A stretch of 50,277 nt of DNA from DATBGS01 sp036557885 (GCA_036557885.1 DATBGS010000078.1:1-50277), one strand, 5' to 3'; counted from the stretch's first letter, positions 25,812 to 34,826 are shown. Notes: generated by a model from the sequence alone, not told the origin. Program-made: numbers and translations.

Positions 25812-27182
25812 CTAGAGGCCAAAGGGCAGGCCGCGCCCACCAAAGAGGTTCATGCGCCCTTTGCCGCCCTTTTGCAACCCGGCCATCTGCTTCATCATCT
25901 GGCGCATCTGCTCGAAGCTCTTTAAGAGCTGATTGACATCCTGCACCGTCTGGCCGCTGCCCTTGGCGATGCGACGCTTGCGGCTGCCGTTGATGATCTC
26001 AGGTCGCTGGCGCTCCTGGGGAGTCATGGAGAGAATCAGCGCCTCCAGCCGTTTCATCTGCGTGCCATCTTGAAGGGCCTGATTTACCTCTGGCATGCCT
26101 GCGATTTTGTTAAAGCCAGGGAGCATCTCCAGGATTTGCGTCAGCGGTCCCATCTTGCGAAGCTGCTGCATCTGCTGGAGGAAGTCCTCCAGGTCAAACG
26201 ACGCCTCGCGCAGCTTCTTTTCCAGCTTTTGCGCCTGCTTTTCGTCAATCTGTTCTTGCGCGCGTTCAATCAAGGTGAGCACGTCGCCCATACCCAGGAT
26301 GCGCGAGGCCAGCCGCTCAGGATGGAATGGCTCCAGGGCGTCGGCTTTTTCACCCGTCGTCAGGAATTTGATGGGGACGCCAGTCACTTCGCGGATAGAG
26401 AGCGAGGCGCCGCCGCGCGCGTCGCCGTCCATTTTGGTCATAATCAGGCCGGTCAACCCAACGGCCTTGTTAAACTCATCGGCCACGCGCACCGCATCCT
26501 GGCCGGTCATGGCGTCGGCAATCAGCAGGACTTCATGGGGATGCGTGCGTTCTCGGATGGTGGCAACTTCCTGCATCAGTTCGGCATCAATATGCAGGCG
26601 GCCTGCCGTATCGAGAATGATAGTGGTGTTGCCGTTATCGCGGGCATATTTGATGGCGCGGGCGCAGATGTCGGGTGGCTTGTTGCCTGCCTCTTCCGCG
26701 TAGACCGGAAGATTAAGTTGCTTGCCAAGCTGTTGCAGTTGCAAAACGGCGGCTGGCCGCTGCATATCGGCGGCGACCATGAGTGGGTGCTGTCCCTGTT
26801 TACGCAAATGGTGGGCAAGTTTGGCAACGGTGGTCGTTTTACCGGAACCCTGCAAGCCCACCAGCATGAGCACGGTTGGCGGTGTGCCAGCATAATTCAG
26901 TTTGTTTTTGCCGTCGGTGCCGCCAAGCATCTCGATCAGTTGCTCGTGGACGATTTTGATGACCTGGTGCGCGGGCGAGAGGCTTTCCAGCACTTCGCTG
27001 CCAACGGCGCGCTCCTGTACGCGGGCCACAAACTGTTTGACGACTTTAAAACTCACGTCAGCTTCAAGGAGCGCCTGGCGCACTTCGCGCATGGCCTCGG
27101 TAACATCGCTTTCCGTGAGTCGGCCCTTGCCCCGCAGACGCTCAAATACCGAATCCAGCCGTGTCGTCAGACTTTCAAACAT
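25812..27182 (-). CDS. ffh: Signal recognition particle protein Ffh (SRP54)
   Basis: 456 residues. Ffh binds 4.5S RNA and signal sequences and delivers nascent chains to FtsY at the membrane. N domain, residues 1-90 (MFESLTTRLDSVFERLRGKG). G domain: GLQGSGKTTTVAKLAHHL (P-loop, about 109-126), DTAGRLHIDAEL, TKMDGDARGGASLS and GTGEK-type TTGEKADALEPFHPERLASRILGMGD region. M domain: methionine-rich helices with GSRKRRIAKGSG (RNA-binding) and a Gly-rich end. GGAGG lies close before the ATG. A leader of about 130 nt with two hairpins precedes it. Confidence 0.97.
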   Translation of the reverse strand: MFESLTTRLDSVFERLRGKGRLTESDVTEAMREVRQALLEADVSFKVVKQFVARVQERAVGSEVLESLSPAHQVIKIVHEQLIEMLGGTDGKNKLNYAGTPPTVLMLVGLQGSGKTTTVAKLAHHLRKQGQHPLMVAADMQRPAAVLQLQQLGKQLNLPVYAEEAGNKPPDICARAIKYARDNGNTTIILDTAGRLHIDAELMQEVATIRERTHPHEVLLIADAMTGQDAVRVADEFNKAVGLTGLIMTKMDGDARGGASLSIREVTGVPIKFLTTGEKADALEPFHPERLASRILGMGDVLTLIERAQEQIDEKQAQKLEKKLREASFDLEDFLQQMQQLRKMGPLTQILEMLPGFNKIAGMPEVNQALQDGTQMKRLEALILSMTPQERQRPEIINGSRKRRIAKGSGQTVQDVNQLLKSFEQMRQMMKQMAGLQKGGKGRMNLFGGRGLPFGL

Positions 27183-27234
27183 AGAACCTCCATCTGGGCC
27201 AGCGGATGATAAAGACTGCTTGCTATCTAAAAAT

Positions 27235-27249
27235 ACCCGCCGGGCGGGT
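27235..27249 (-). terminator. Small terminator-like hairpin in the ffh leader
   Basis: On the minus strand ACCCGC-CCG-GCGGGT is followed by ATTTTTAG, an intrinsic-terminator shape 53 nt before the ffh start. A second small hairpin (CTGCT/AGCAG) lies just upstream in the leader. This could be an attenuator. Confidence 0.4.
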
Positions 27250-27320
27250 GCTTTTGGTCTTGTAAGTGAGTAGTTTGCTGCTTACCAGCAGAGAAAAGAA
27301 AAATTGTACTGCTCTTTCCA

Positions 27321-27329
27321 ATTATATCA
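27321..27329 (-). promoter_or_regulatory. Extended -10 promoter of ffh
   Basis: On the minus strand TG-A-TATAAT (27321-27329). No -35 at 17 nt is seen; an extended -10 can work without one. It is downstream of the PIG-L gene's terminator, which fits a separate ffh transcript. Confidence 0.5.
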
Positions 27330-27382
27330 TGGCCTTTGTGGTCAGGCGTCAGCCAGGTGATGACCACTGAAACAAGCAAAAA

Positions 27383-27422
27383 GGCGCTGCTGCGCAGAAA
27401 GCAAGGAACGGGCAGCAGCGCC
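27383..27422 (-). terminator. Intrinsic terminator of the PIG-L deacetylase gene
   Basis: Arms GGCGCTGCTGC (27383-27393) and GCAGCAGCGCC (27412-27422), 11 bp, with an 18-nt loop. On the minus strand the stem is followed by TTTTTG. It lies 20 nt after the stop codon of the gene at 27443. Confidence 0.85.
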
Positions 27423-27442
27423 AAAAGAGATGTACTTCAGTA

Positions 27443-28171
27443 TTACGTGGGCTGTCTGGGGGGCAGAGTGGGCTGAACCATAGGCAGATGCTTGAAGGCT
27501 TCGGCGTAGAGGATGCCGTGTTCCTGCCCAACGGTGCGCGCGCGCATGCGCATAAACTCGCCCATATCGCGGTCCCCAACCTGGCTGGTGTGGCAGCGCA
27601 GCGCGGCGATTTTTTTGTCTATGCTTTCGGTAATATCTACCCAGAAATTGGCGTGATCGGTACCGAAAAAGAAAACATCGAGCACGCGATGCGCCTGGAC
27701 GCCATCCGTCAATTGATCGGGATAGTTCATGGGCATACGGGCATCAGTGATGGCGTCGAGCGTGGCCTGTCCGACGGCGCGGTGATCGGGATGCGTCTGG
27801 TAGTGCTGCCAGGGGTCAAAGGTAAAAACGGCATCGGGCTGGCCCTTGCGGATGACGAGCGCCAGTTCGCGCCGAAACGCCAGGGTGACTTCGACTTCGG
27901 CGTCGTTGTGGCGCAGGAAGGTGACTTTGGCAACGCCCAGGGCTTCGGCGGCAGCGCGCTGCTCGGCCTCGCGGATAGGAGCCAGTTTTTCAGGGGTCAT
28001 GCCGGGTTCGTGCGAGCCTTTGTTGCCGCTGGTTGCCAGCACATATTCGACATGCGAGCCTGCTGCGGCATATTTGGCGACGGTGCCGGAGCAGCTAAAC
28101 TCGGCGTCATCGGGATGCGCCATAATGACCATCACCCGTTTGGGAATTGCTGGTGGTTGGCTGGTTGACAT
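27443..28171 (-). CDS. PIG-L family deacetylase (LmbE-like)
   Basis: 242 residues. A zinc-dependent N-deacetylase of the family of MshB, BshB and PIG-L. The metal motif is AHPDDAEF (residues 18-25: His, Asp, Asp), and the third ligand is the His of HPDH (THPDHRAVGQA). A short N-terminal lead (MSTSQPPAIPKRVMVIM) is followed directly by the fold, with no signal peptide, so it is cytoplasmic. The substrate is a GlcNAc- or amino-sugar-containing compound; which one is unknown, and there is no bacillithiol or mycothiol gene nearby. ATG 28171 is chosen by homology; the ribosome binding site is weak. Confidence 0.9.
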   Translation of the reverse strand: MSTSQPPAIPKRVMVIMAHPDDAEFSCSGTVAKYAAAGSHVEYVLATSGNKGSHEPGMTPEKLAPIREAEQRAAAEALGVAKVTFLRHNDAEVEVTLAFRRELALVIRKGQPDAVFTFDPWQHYQTHPDHRAVGQATLDAITDARMPMNYPDQLTDGVQAHRVLDVFFFGTDHANFWVDITESIDKKIAALRCHTSQVGDRDMGEFMRMRARTVGQEHGILYAEAFKHLPMVQPTLPPRQPT

Positions 28172-28360
28172 AAACGAGGCAAATCCTTTCAGAGAAGAAA
28201 TTAGGTGCCCTGGGATGAAACCCTGCCAGGGGCTAGATGAGCAAGCCTGGGGATGATTCAGGCGATAAATACTATTATAGGATATTCTAAAGCCAGCTAT
28301 GCCCATCGCATGGGCGGTTGAAGGGCAGAGACAAAGACAAAGCGAAGCGAGAACGATACT

Positions 28361-29284
28361 ATGAGCTTATCTGGTGCTGGGGGCCGGTGGTTTGTGCGCG
28401 CCTTTGCCAAGATAAATTTGACGCTGGATGTGCTCGGAAAGCGGGCCGATGGTTACCATGAATTGGCATCTGTGATGCAGACGGTAGCCCTGGCTGATAC
28501 GCTGGTCTTTCAGTCGCTGCCTGATGGCCGCCTGGAGTTTTTTTGCGATGTGCCGGAACTGAATGGGCCAGAGAATCTGGTCTGCCAGGCGGTGCAACTG
28601 GTGCGCGAGACGACGGGCTGCCAGCATGGGGTGCGGATTGAACTACAGAAAGGGACGCCTGCGCAGGGAGGCTTGGGAGGTGGCAGCAGCGACGCCGCTT
28701 CTGTCCTGCTCGCTCTGAATCAGTGGTGGAGGCTGGGATTGGGACAGGAACAACTACTCGCATTGGCGGCGCGGTTGGGGTCGGATGTGCCGTTTTTTGT
28801 GCTGGGCGGGACGGCGCTGGTGGAAGGACGTGGCGAACGTGTGACCCCGCTGCCTGATTTGCCCGGCCATTGGGTAATCTTGCTCAAGCCGCCAGTAGCC
28901 GTTTCGACTCCGGCAGCGTTTCGCGCGCTGGCTCCGGCTGATTACACTACCGGCGAGGCGACCTCCAGGCTCGTTGCGGCTATTCAGTCGGCTGAGCAGG
29001 CATCTCTAGTGGACCTGCAACGGGCTGATGTTCTGGTGAATGCCCTTGAGGAGCGCATCTGTCACTTATACCCAGAGGTTGCAGCAGGCAGAGCAGCCCT
29101 GAAAGCTGCTGGTGCGCCCGTTGCGCGCATGAGTGGGAGTGGGCCAACCCTCTTTGCTACCTTTGCGTCGCTGGAACAGGCTGTGTCAATTTATCGTCAG
29201 CTTGCTGAAGATGGGTATCAGGCGTGGCTTACACACACCATCACCAGGACCGAGGCGCGGGCGGCCATCCAACGAATGGGTTAG
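28361..29284 (+). CDS. ispE: 4-diphosphocytidyl-2-C-methyl-D-erythritol kinase IspE
   Basis: 307 residues, a GHMP kinase of the MEP isoprenoid pathway. FAKINLTLDVLGKRADGYHEL (residues 14 on) gives the catalytic Lys and substrate site. KGTPAQGGLGGGSSDAAS (about 101-118) is the glycine-rich ATP-binding loop with the catalytic Asp region. MSGSGPTLFATF near residue 258 is the third GHMP motif. It is first of an apparent operon with fabZ and three glycosyltransferases, and its product leads to undecaprenyl phosphate, the lipid carrier for glycans. Confidence 0.95.
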   Translation: MSLSGAGGRWFVRAFAKINLTLDVLGKRADGYHELASVMQTVALADTLVFQSLPDGRLEFFCDVPELNGPENLVCQAVQLVRETTGCQHGVRIELQKGTPAQGGLGGGSSDAASVLLALNQWWRLGLGQEQLLALAARLGSDVPFFVLGGTALVEGRGERVTPLPDLPGHWVILLKPPVAVSTPAAFRALAPADYTTGEATSRLVAAIQSAEQASLVDLQRADVLVNALEERICHLYPEVAAGRAALKAAGAPVARMSGSGPTLFATFASLEQAVSIYRQLAEDGYQAWLTHTITRTEARAAIQRMG

Positions 29285-29383
29285 AAGGGCGTATGCCCCA
29301 TGCTATAATGAGCATCACGAGACAGTGGGGACGGGCGCGACACAGAGAAGGTGCCCGCTTCTTTTCCCACATTGGAGCAGGCT

Positions 29384-29845
29384 GTGCTGAGCTACCAAGA
29401 GATACAGAAGATTCTCCCGCATCGCTTCCCTTTTTTGCTGGTTGATCGCATTACGGAATTAGGCGAGGAGCGGGTTGTAGGGTTAAAAAATGTCTCAGGG
29501 AATGAGCCGTTTTTTCAGGGACATTTTCCTGAGTACGCGGTGATGCCGGGTGTGTTGATTGTCGAGGCTGCGGCGCAGGTCGGCGCGGTGGCTGTGTTGA
29601 GCCGGACAGAATATCAGGGGCGGCTCGCTTTTCTGGCTGGCCTGGATGACTGGCGATTTAAGCGGCAGGTGGTGCCAGGCGATACGCTGACGATAGAGGT
29701 GACGCTGGGCGTGCTGCGACGCGGGATTGGGCGCGGCCACGCACGTGTGACAGTGGACGGGAAGGTAGCCGCCGAGGGAGATCTGCTTTTTGCCGTTGGA
29801 CCCGCTTCTTCAACTTCAGCAGAAGGGACGGCACAGGAAGCGTGA
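29384..29845 (+). CDS. fabZ: (3R)-hydroxyacyl-ACP dehydratase FabZ
   Basis: 153 residues. FabZ dehydrates hydroxyacyl-ACP in fatty acid elongation. IQKILPHRFPFLLVDRI holds the family start, GHFPEYAVMPGVLIVEAAAQ the hot-dog helix with the catalytic His (GHFP) and Glu (IVEA). GTG 29384 is chosen because GGAG lies 6 nt upstream and the product then begins directly at the fold; the frame also opens at GTG 29351. Its stop overlaps the next gene's GTG (GTGA), so it is translationally coupled to a glycosyltransferase. Confidence 0.95.
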   Translation: MLSYQEIQKILPHRFPFLLVDRITELGEERVVGLKNVSGNEPFFQGHFPEYAVMPGVLIVEAAAQVGAVAVLSRTEYQGRLAFLAGLDDWRFKRQVVPGDTLTIEVTLGVLRRGIGRGHARVTVDGKVAAEGDLLFAVGPASSTSAEGTAQEA

Positions 29846-31059
29846 GGCGTGTCGTTCGGCGATTGTTGATTCTGCTTATTGCAGTAGCCGGGTTTGCGCG
29901 CATCCGCCGGAAGCCCCATTCGCTTCAAGAGATTCGGCGTATCCTGCTGATTCGGCCCGATCACCTGGGTGATCTGTTGTTTACGACTCCAGCGCTGGCA
30001 GAGATGCGGCCCGCCTTTCCTGATGCGCATATTACGTATCTGGTTGGCCCCTGGAGCCGCCAAGTCGTGGCGCGCAGCTCCAACATAGATGAGGTGCAGA
30101 CCTGCGCGTTTCCGGGTTTTCGGCGCGATGCGCAGGGAGCGCTTGAGCCATATCGTCTACTTTGGAGCCTGGCGGGCCAGTTGCGCCGTCAGCAGTATGA
30201 TTTGGCAATTGTAATGCGTCCCGATTTCTGGTGGGGCGTGTGGCTGGTGTATCTGGCGGGGATTCCTCTGCGGGTGGGACATGCGCATGAACTGCAAACG
30301 CGCTTTTTGACGCTGGCGCTCCCCGTTGACCTGTATGAGCATGCTACCAGCCAGAATCTTCGCATGGTGCGCGCGGCGGCTTTTTCCCTGAGTGCCAAAG
30401 TACCCTCAAAAGAAGCCGTACCGGGAGAGCCACCGCTGGAGTTTGTTCCAACCGATGACGAGCGGACCTGGGTGCGCGAGCGCTTAGCAGCAGCGGGCAT
30501 CACCGATAAAGACACAATCATTGTTATCCATCCGGGGACTGGTGCGCCGGTGAAGCTCTGGGAAGCAGGCTCCTGGGCGAAGGTGGCCGATATGATCATA
30601 CGCGCGCATGGGGCCTATGTCGTGCTGACCGGGGCTGAAAGCGAGCGCGCGTTAGTTGAGGCGGTGGTGAGTCAGATGAGCGAGCCAGCGCTGGCTCTCA
30701 TAGGCGAGACGGATGTAGGGAAGCTGGCGGCTTTGCTGGCGCGGGCGGCGTTGGTGCTGGGGGTAGATAATGGGCCGTTGCATCTGGCGACGGCGCAGGG
30801 CACACCTACTGCGCGTATCTATGGCCCAACCGACCCGCGTATTTTTGGCCCCTGGGGTCCGCAAGCGACTCAGAAAGTCCTACAGGCCGCACAGCCTTGC
30901 CCAGGCTGCGCAGCGATTCCCTGCGGAAGGTTGGATTGGCTCCCAGAAGAGTTGCCTCTGCACCCCTGTGTCCGTTCTGTTTCTGTAGAGGCGGTACTTG
31001 CCGCCGCTGATACATTGCTGGCAAGAACACAGGAATATAATCAGGATAAAAACTTCTAA
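29842..31059 (+). CDS. Glycosyltransferase family 9 protein (heptosyltransferase-like)
   Basis: 405 residues, GT-B fold. A short hydrophobic N-terminus (LLILLIAVAGFARI) may attach it to the membrane. ILLIRPDHLGDLLFTTPAL opens the first Rossmann domain. HPGTGAPVKLWEAGSWAKVAD (about 233-253) and VDNGPLHLATAQGTPTARIYGPTDP (about 307-331) are the nucleotide-sugar motifs of the GT9 family. In LPS bacteria GT9 enzymes add heptose; in this lineage the acceptor is unknown, probably a surface glycan. It starts with GTG inside the fabZ stop. The next gene is a paralogue. Confidence 0.9.
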   Translation: MRRVVRRLLILLIAVAGFARIRRKPHSLQEIRRILLIRPDHLGDLLFTTPALAEMRPAFPDAHITYLVGPWSRQVVARSSNIDEVQTCAFPGFRRDAQGALEPYRLLWSLAGQLRRQQYDLAIVMRPDFWWGVWLVYLAGIPLRVGHAHELQTRFLTLALPVDLYEHATSQNLRMVRAAAFSLSAKVPSKEAVPGEPPLEFVPTDDERTWVRERLAAAGITDKDTIIVIHPGTGAPVKLWEAGSWAKVADMIIRAHGAYVVLTGAESERALVEAVVSQMSEPALALIGETDVGKLAALLARAALVLGVDNGPLHLATAQGTPTARIYGPTDPRIFGPWGPQATQKVLQAAQPCPGCAAIPCGRLDWLPEELPLHPCVRSVSVEAVLAAADTLLARTQEYNQDKNF

Positions 31060-31090
31060 AACAGCCCAAAAGAGACGGACGGAGCTATGT

Positions 31091-32380
31091 ATGAGTATTG
31101 TTGGCTATGATATTACCCCGCCTTTGATGCGCCGTGTACGCACTTTTCTTATCCATCATGTCATTAAGAAATTTCTTCAGCGCGTGGTTTATGGAAGCCT
31201 GGGCGCGATTGGGCTGACCTCGCGTATTGGGCATATCGGGCGCGACCTGCCGCCGCTCACGCCCGCGACGTTTCATCCCAGGCGTATTCTGGTCATTCGG
31301 ACCGACCTGATGGGCGATCTGGTGCTTTCCCTGCCTGCCATTCACGCGATGCGCCGCGCCTATCCCGAAGCAACCATTGATGTACTGATTCTGGCCGCCA
31401 ACGCAGGGGTGGTCAAGCATGACCAGGCAATCAGCAGGATTGTAACCTACGACCCCAATATCTGGCGTCGGCCAGGCGCTTTCATGAGTGCCGCCAGCTA
31501 CAAAGAGTTTTTGGGCGTGCTGCGCGACTTGCGCACCCAACGCTATGATCTCTGCCTGAGCCTTTGTGGGGATTGGGCCAGCATTCTGGCCTTTTTCAGT
31601 AAGGCTCGCAGACGTGTTGGCTATCGCGGCGAGGCGTACCCGTTCTTTATGACTGATCCGGTGCCTGGGCGTCGCTACCGCGCGCGCCAGCATGAGGTGG
31701 ACTATGTGCTGGGCGTAGCGAAGGCGGCGGGTGGCATCGTTGGCGAGGGACAGCGCGAGCCAGCAATGACAGTGAGCGAGTCGGCCAGAGAGGAGGTCAG
31801 GGCACTGCTGGCAGCCAGCGGAGTGCAGAAAGGACCTTTGCTCATTGCGGCGCATGCCGGGGCGACAAATGGTATGGCAAAGCGCTGGCCGCTCCCCTTT
31901 TGGGCGGCACTGGCTGATCAATTGATTGCGCAGTTGGGGGCGAAAGTTATCCTGACGGGCGCCCCCAGCGACGCCGATATGACGGGCGCGGTGGCAGCAC
32001 AGATGCGCCAGCAACCGCTGGATTTTGCCGGAAAGACGAGCGTGCAGCAACTGGCGGCGCTGTTGGCGGAATGCGATCTGGTGATCAGCGGGGATAGCGG
32101 GCCGCTGCATATGGCGGGGGCGGTTGGCACGCCAGTGGTGGCGATTCATGGGCCAACGGACCCGGCCTTGAGCGGGCCTGCCGGAAAAGACGCAACGGTG
32201 CTGCGGCTGGGCCTCTTTTGCAGCCCCTGCTACGATGCCAGCTTGTGGGCGGAGTGCCGCTTCTTTAACCCGGTCTGTATGAAGGGGATTACGCCAGATG
32301 AGGTCTTCGAGGCGGCGCGTGCTCGTCTTGAGCGTGCCGGGCGCATCCAGGGGCAGGCGCCGGTGGTGCAGCATCTATGA
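31091..32380 (+). CDS. Glycosyltransferase family 9 protein, second copy
   Basis: 429 residues, paralogous to its upstream neighbour. ILVIRTDLMGDLVLSLPAIHAMRRAYPEA opens the fold after an N-terminal extension of about 60 residues. AAHAGATNGMAKRWPLPFWAAL and ISGDSGPLHMAGAVGTPVVAIHGPTDP are the GT9 C-terminal motifs, near residues 255-275 and 335-361. Four cysteines cluster near the C-terminus (FCSPCYDASLWAECRF, NPVC), as in many GT9 proteins. ATG 31091 has GGAG 6 nt upstream. Its stop overlaps the next gene's start (ATGA). Confidence 0.9.
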   Translation: MSIVGYDITPPLMRRVRTFLIHHVIKKFLQRVVYGSLGAIGLTSRIGHIGRDLPPLTPATFHPRRILVIRTDLMGDLVLSLPAIHAMRRAYPEATIDVLILAANAGVVKHDQAISRIVTYDPNIWRRPGAFMSAASYKEFLGVLRDLRTQRYDLCLSLCGDWASILAFFSKARRRVGYRGEAYPFFMTDPVPGRRYRARQHEVDYVLGVAKAAGGIVGEGQREPAMTVSESAREEVRALLAASGVQKGPLLIAAHAGATNGMAKRWPLPFWAALADQLIAQLGAKVILTGAPSDADMTGAVAAQMRQQPLDFAGKTSVQQLAALLAECDLVISGDSGPLHMAGAVGTPVVAIHGPTDPALSGPAGKDATVLRLGLFCSPCYDASLWAECRFFNPVCMKGITPDEVFEAARARLERAGRIQGQAPVVQHL

Positions 32381-33519
32381 GAATTGCCTTTGATCTGGTG
32401 GCTGTGGAGCGCCTGGATGATGGCATCTATACGTCCAGTCTGGCATTGTTACATGGCCTGAAAAAACTGGAAGCTGAGCATCGCTATCTGGTGCTGACGG
32501 CGCGCCCGGCACGTTATGCTGATCTGGGGCAAGACGCGCGCTTTGAGCTTGTGCGCGTGCCGATGCCCAGTCTGCACCGCCACGCCGTTCTATTTGAGCA
32601 TCAATTGCTGGAGCCGCTGACGCTCCGCAAATTGCGGCCTGATGTCGTACATACGCCCGGCCTGGCAAACCCGCTGCTCTGGCATGGGCCAACTGTCTTG
32701 ACGCTGCATGATCTTGGGTTTCTCCACCTGCCGGAACAGATGTCGCGTGCCAGTCTCTATTACTGGCGCTATCTGGCGCTGCCGGGCGCTCGCAGGGCGA
32801 TGCGCATTGTCACGGTGTCGCAGCATGCCCGCCAGGAAATTGCGCGCGAGCTGCACCTGCCGCTGGAGCGTATTGAGACGGTGTATAACAGCATTGGCGA
32901 GCAATTCCAGGCCACAATTCCCCCTGAAGCTGTGGCACGGGTTCGAGCGACCTATCACCTGAGCGAGCGCTATCTGCTGTTTGTGGGAACACTCCAGGCG
33001 CGCAAGAATCTGGGCGCCTTGGTGCGCGCCTTTGAGCGGCTGGCGCCAGAGGTGCCTGATGTGCAACTGGTGCTGGCCGGAGGCCATAACGCCAATGGTC
33101 AGGAGATTTTACGCCAGGTAGCGCAATCGCCAGTAGCTCAGCGTATCTGTATTACTGGCAGGGTAGCCTATGAAGACTTGCCCACGCTCTATGCTGGGGC
33201 GCAGGTGGTTGTGATGCCTTCAAAGCATGAGGGTTTTGGGCTGCCAATGATTGAGGCAATGGCCTGCGGGACGCCGGTTGTGGCAAATAGCGCCAGTTCG
33301 CTGCCGGAGGTAGCGGGCGATGCTGCTCTGCTTACCGAGGCTGATGAGCCGGAGGTCTTTGCCGCTGCGCTCAAAAGGGCGCTGGAAGATACCGCCCTCC
33401 GCGCCGATCTCATCGCCAAAGGCTTCCAGCGTGCCGCGCAGTTCAGGCAAGAGGCGTGTGCCCGGCGCATGCTAGAGATTTATGAAGATGTGGTGAGCGA
33501 GGTAGCGGCGCGACGCTGA
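32377..33519 (+). CDS. Glycosyltransferase family 4 (group 1) protein
   Basis: 380 residues, retaining GT-B glycosyltransferase. The N-terminal acceptor domain ends with VVHTPGLANPLLWHGPTVL and LHDLGFLHLPEQM. YLLFVGTLQARKNLGALVRAFE (about 196-217) and SKHEGFGLPMIEAMACGTPVV (about 279-299) are the donor-binding motifs, with the EX7E pair in the second. The substrate is unknown; the setting implies an envelope glycan made with the two GT9 enzymes. It overlaps the upstream gene by 4 nt and the convergent radical SAM gene by 40 nt at its 3' end. Confidence 0.92.
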   Translation: MRIAFDLVAVERLDDGIYTSSLALLHGLKKLEAEHRYLVLTARPARYADLGQDARFELVRVPMPSLHRHAVLFEHQLLEPLTLRKLRPDVVHTPGLANPLLWHGPTVLTLHDLGFLHLPEQMSRASLYYWRYLALPGARRAMRIVTVSQHARQEIARELHLPLERIETVYNSIGEQFQATIPPEAVARVRATYHLSERYLLFVGTLQARKNLGALVRAFERLAPEVPDVQLVLAGGHNANGQEILRQVAQSPVAQRICITGRVAYEDLPTLYAGAQVVVMPSKHEGFGLPMIEAMACGTPVVANSASSLPEVAGDAALLTEADEPEVFAAALKRALEDTALRADLIAKGFQRAAQFRQEACARRMLEIYEDVVSEVAARR

Positions 33520-34766
33520 ACGGGAATGCTGAAGTTGCCGATACGCAGATCGGGCAATTCCCCGCGCAGCGTTTCGATCATGTTGATGATGCCCATTGCC
33601 CGGCCACCGGGTAGGGGCAGACGCGGCAACAAGACTTCGGGGTCAATGTTCAGGTTGCGTAGCTGCACGAGCCGCACGCCCGTTTCGCGCAAGAAGCCCA
33701 CCATTGCTTCCACCTCCGCTTCAGCATCGGCCAGCCCTGGAAAAACGAGAAAGTTGATCGAGCTATAGACTCCGGCGTCGCGTGCCAGGATGAGCGAGCG
33801 CTTCACATCCTCAAAGGTGTAGCCCAGCGGACGGTAGTAGGCGTTGTAGGTTTCTGGTCGCGCGGAGATGGTGCTGGCGCGCAGGCTATCCAGTCCGGCA
33901 TCATAGAGCCGCTGAAGGGCGCGCGGGTTGCTGGCATTGGTGTTGATGTTGAGCGTGCCGCGCGGGGTGCGGGCGCGAATGGCGCGAATGGCCTGCTCAA
34001 TGCGCCTGGCTTGCAGCAATGGCTCGCCTTCGCAGCCTTGCCCAAAGCTGAGGATGGCATCGGGCGCTCGCTCCAGATGCGCGACGGCCACCTCCACGAT
34101 TTCTTCCACCTTGGGGATGAAGGTCAGGCGGTCCTGGGGGGATACCAGATTATCTTCGTCTTGCTTGGAGATGCAGCCAATACAGCGGGCATTGCAGCCA
34201 GGCGAGACGGCAATCGCGCCCTCCCATCGTTGAAAAAAGAGGTTGCTGGCGGTTGGGCAGGTATAGTCAAGCGCGCAGTGGGCATGATGCGCCAGGACAC
34301 GATTCTCTGGCTCGGCGGCCAGGCGCTGCTGGACCAGGCGTTGAAGGCGGGCGCGCGGATAGGTGCCGGGCAGCCATTTTTGCGGGTCATCGGTTGGCAG
34401 CGCTGCGGCGTAAAGCTGCCCATCTATGGCGGCAACAGCGGTGTAGCCAAAAAAAGGGAGCGGCTCGGTCTGAGGCGTTTTGGTGTAGGCGGGCAGATGC
34501 GTGCGCGTATAGCCGATGGGCAGCAGTGCGGCCATTGCCCAGCCTTTTCGGGCAGGGATGCTCGCGCGTTGCTGCTCGCTGTTTAGCCCGCAGGCAAGAC
34601 GCTGCGGCAGCATGGAAAGTGTGGTGCCTTCTGGCAAAGGAATCAAATCAGCGTGCTTGAGCGGCTGACCGGCATAATCAATGGCACGCAGGCGCGGCTC
34701 TATGGCGAGATCGCCATTAGGGATGCTATAGACTACGGAGGGGGTCTTCATCTGATTATTTTTCAT
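33480..34766 (-). CDS. Radical SAM protein
   Basis: 428 residues. The cluster motif is CNARCIGC (CxxxCxxC) near residue 192, in the context AVSPGCNARCIGCISKQ, followed by SFGQGCEGEPLL (the SAM-binding GxE-like motif) and an alpha/beta barrel (TLNINTNASNPRALQRLYDAGL). The first 180 residues form an unusual N-terminal domain with beta-rich segments and AYTKTPQTEPLPFFGYTA. The reaction is unknown. The start is ATG 34766 or 34751; no clear ribosome binding site is present. Its last 40 nt overlap the glycosyltransferase gene tail-to-tail, which is unusually long. Confidence 0.88.
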   Translation of the reverse strand: MKNNQMKTPSVVYSIPNGDLAIEPRLRAIDYAGQPLKHADLIPLPEGTTLSMLPQRLACGLNSEQQRASIPARKGWAMAALLPIGYTRTHLPAYTKTPQTEPLPFFGYTAVAAIDGQLYAAALPTDDPQKWLPGTYPRARLQRLVQQRLAAEPENRVLAHHAHCALDYTCPTASNLFFQRWEGAIAVSPGCNARCIGCISKQDEDNLVSPQDRLTFIPKVEEIVEVAVAHLERAPDAILSFGQGCEGEPLLQARRIEQAIRAIRARTPRGTLNINTNASNPRALQRLYDAGLDSLRASTISARPETYNAYYRPLGYTFEDVKRSLILARDAGVYSSINFLVFPGLADAEAEVEAMVGFLRETGVRLVQLRNLNIDPEVLLPRLPLPGGRAMGIINMIETLRGELPDLRIGNFSIPVQRRAATSLTTSS

Positions 34767-34826
34767 CTCATTATTTTCAGCCTGGGCATGTCTGCGCCAC
34801 TATCGGGCCTGGTTGAGAGGAGGTAG

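Noticed and set aside
31085..32374. A 429-codon minus-strand frame opposite the second GT9 gene
   Set aside because: It is antisense to a protein with clear GT9 motifs and lacks any recognisable motif of its own.
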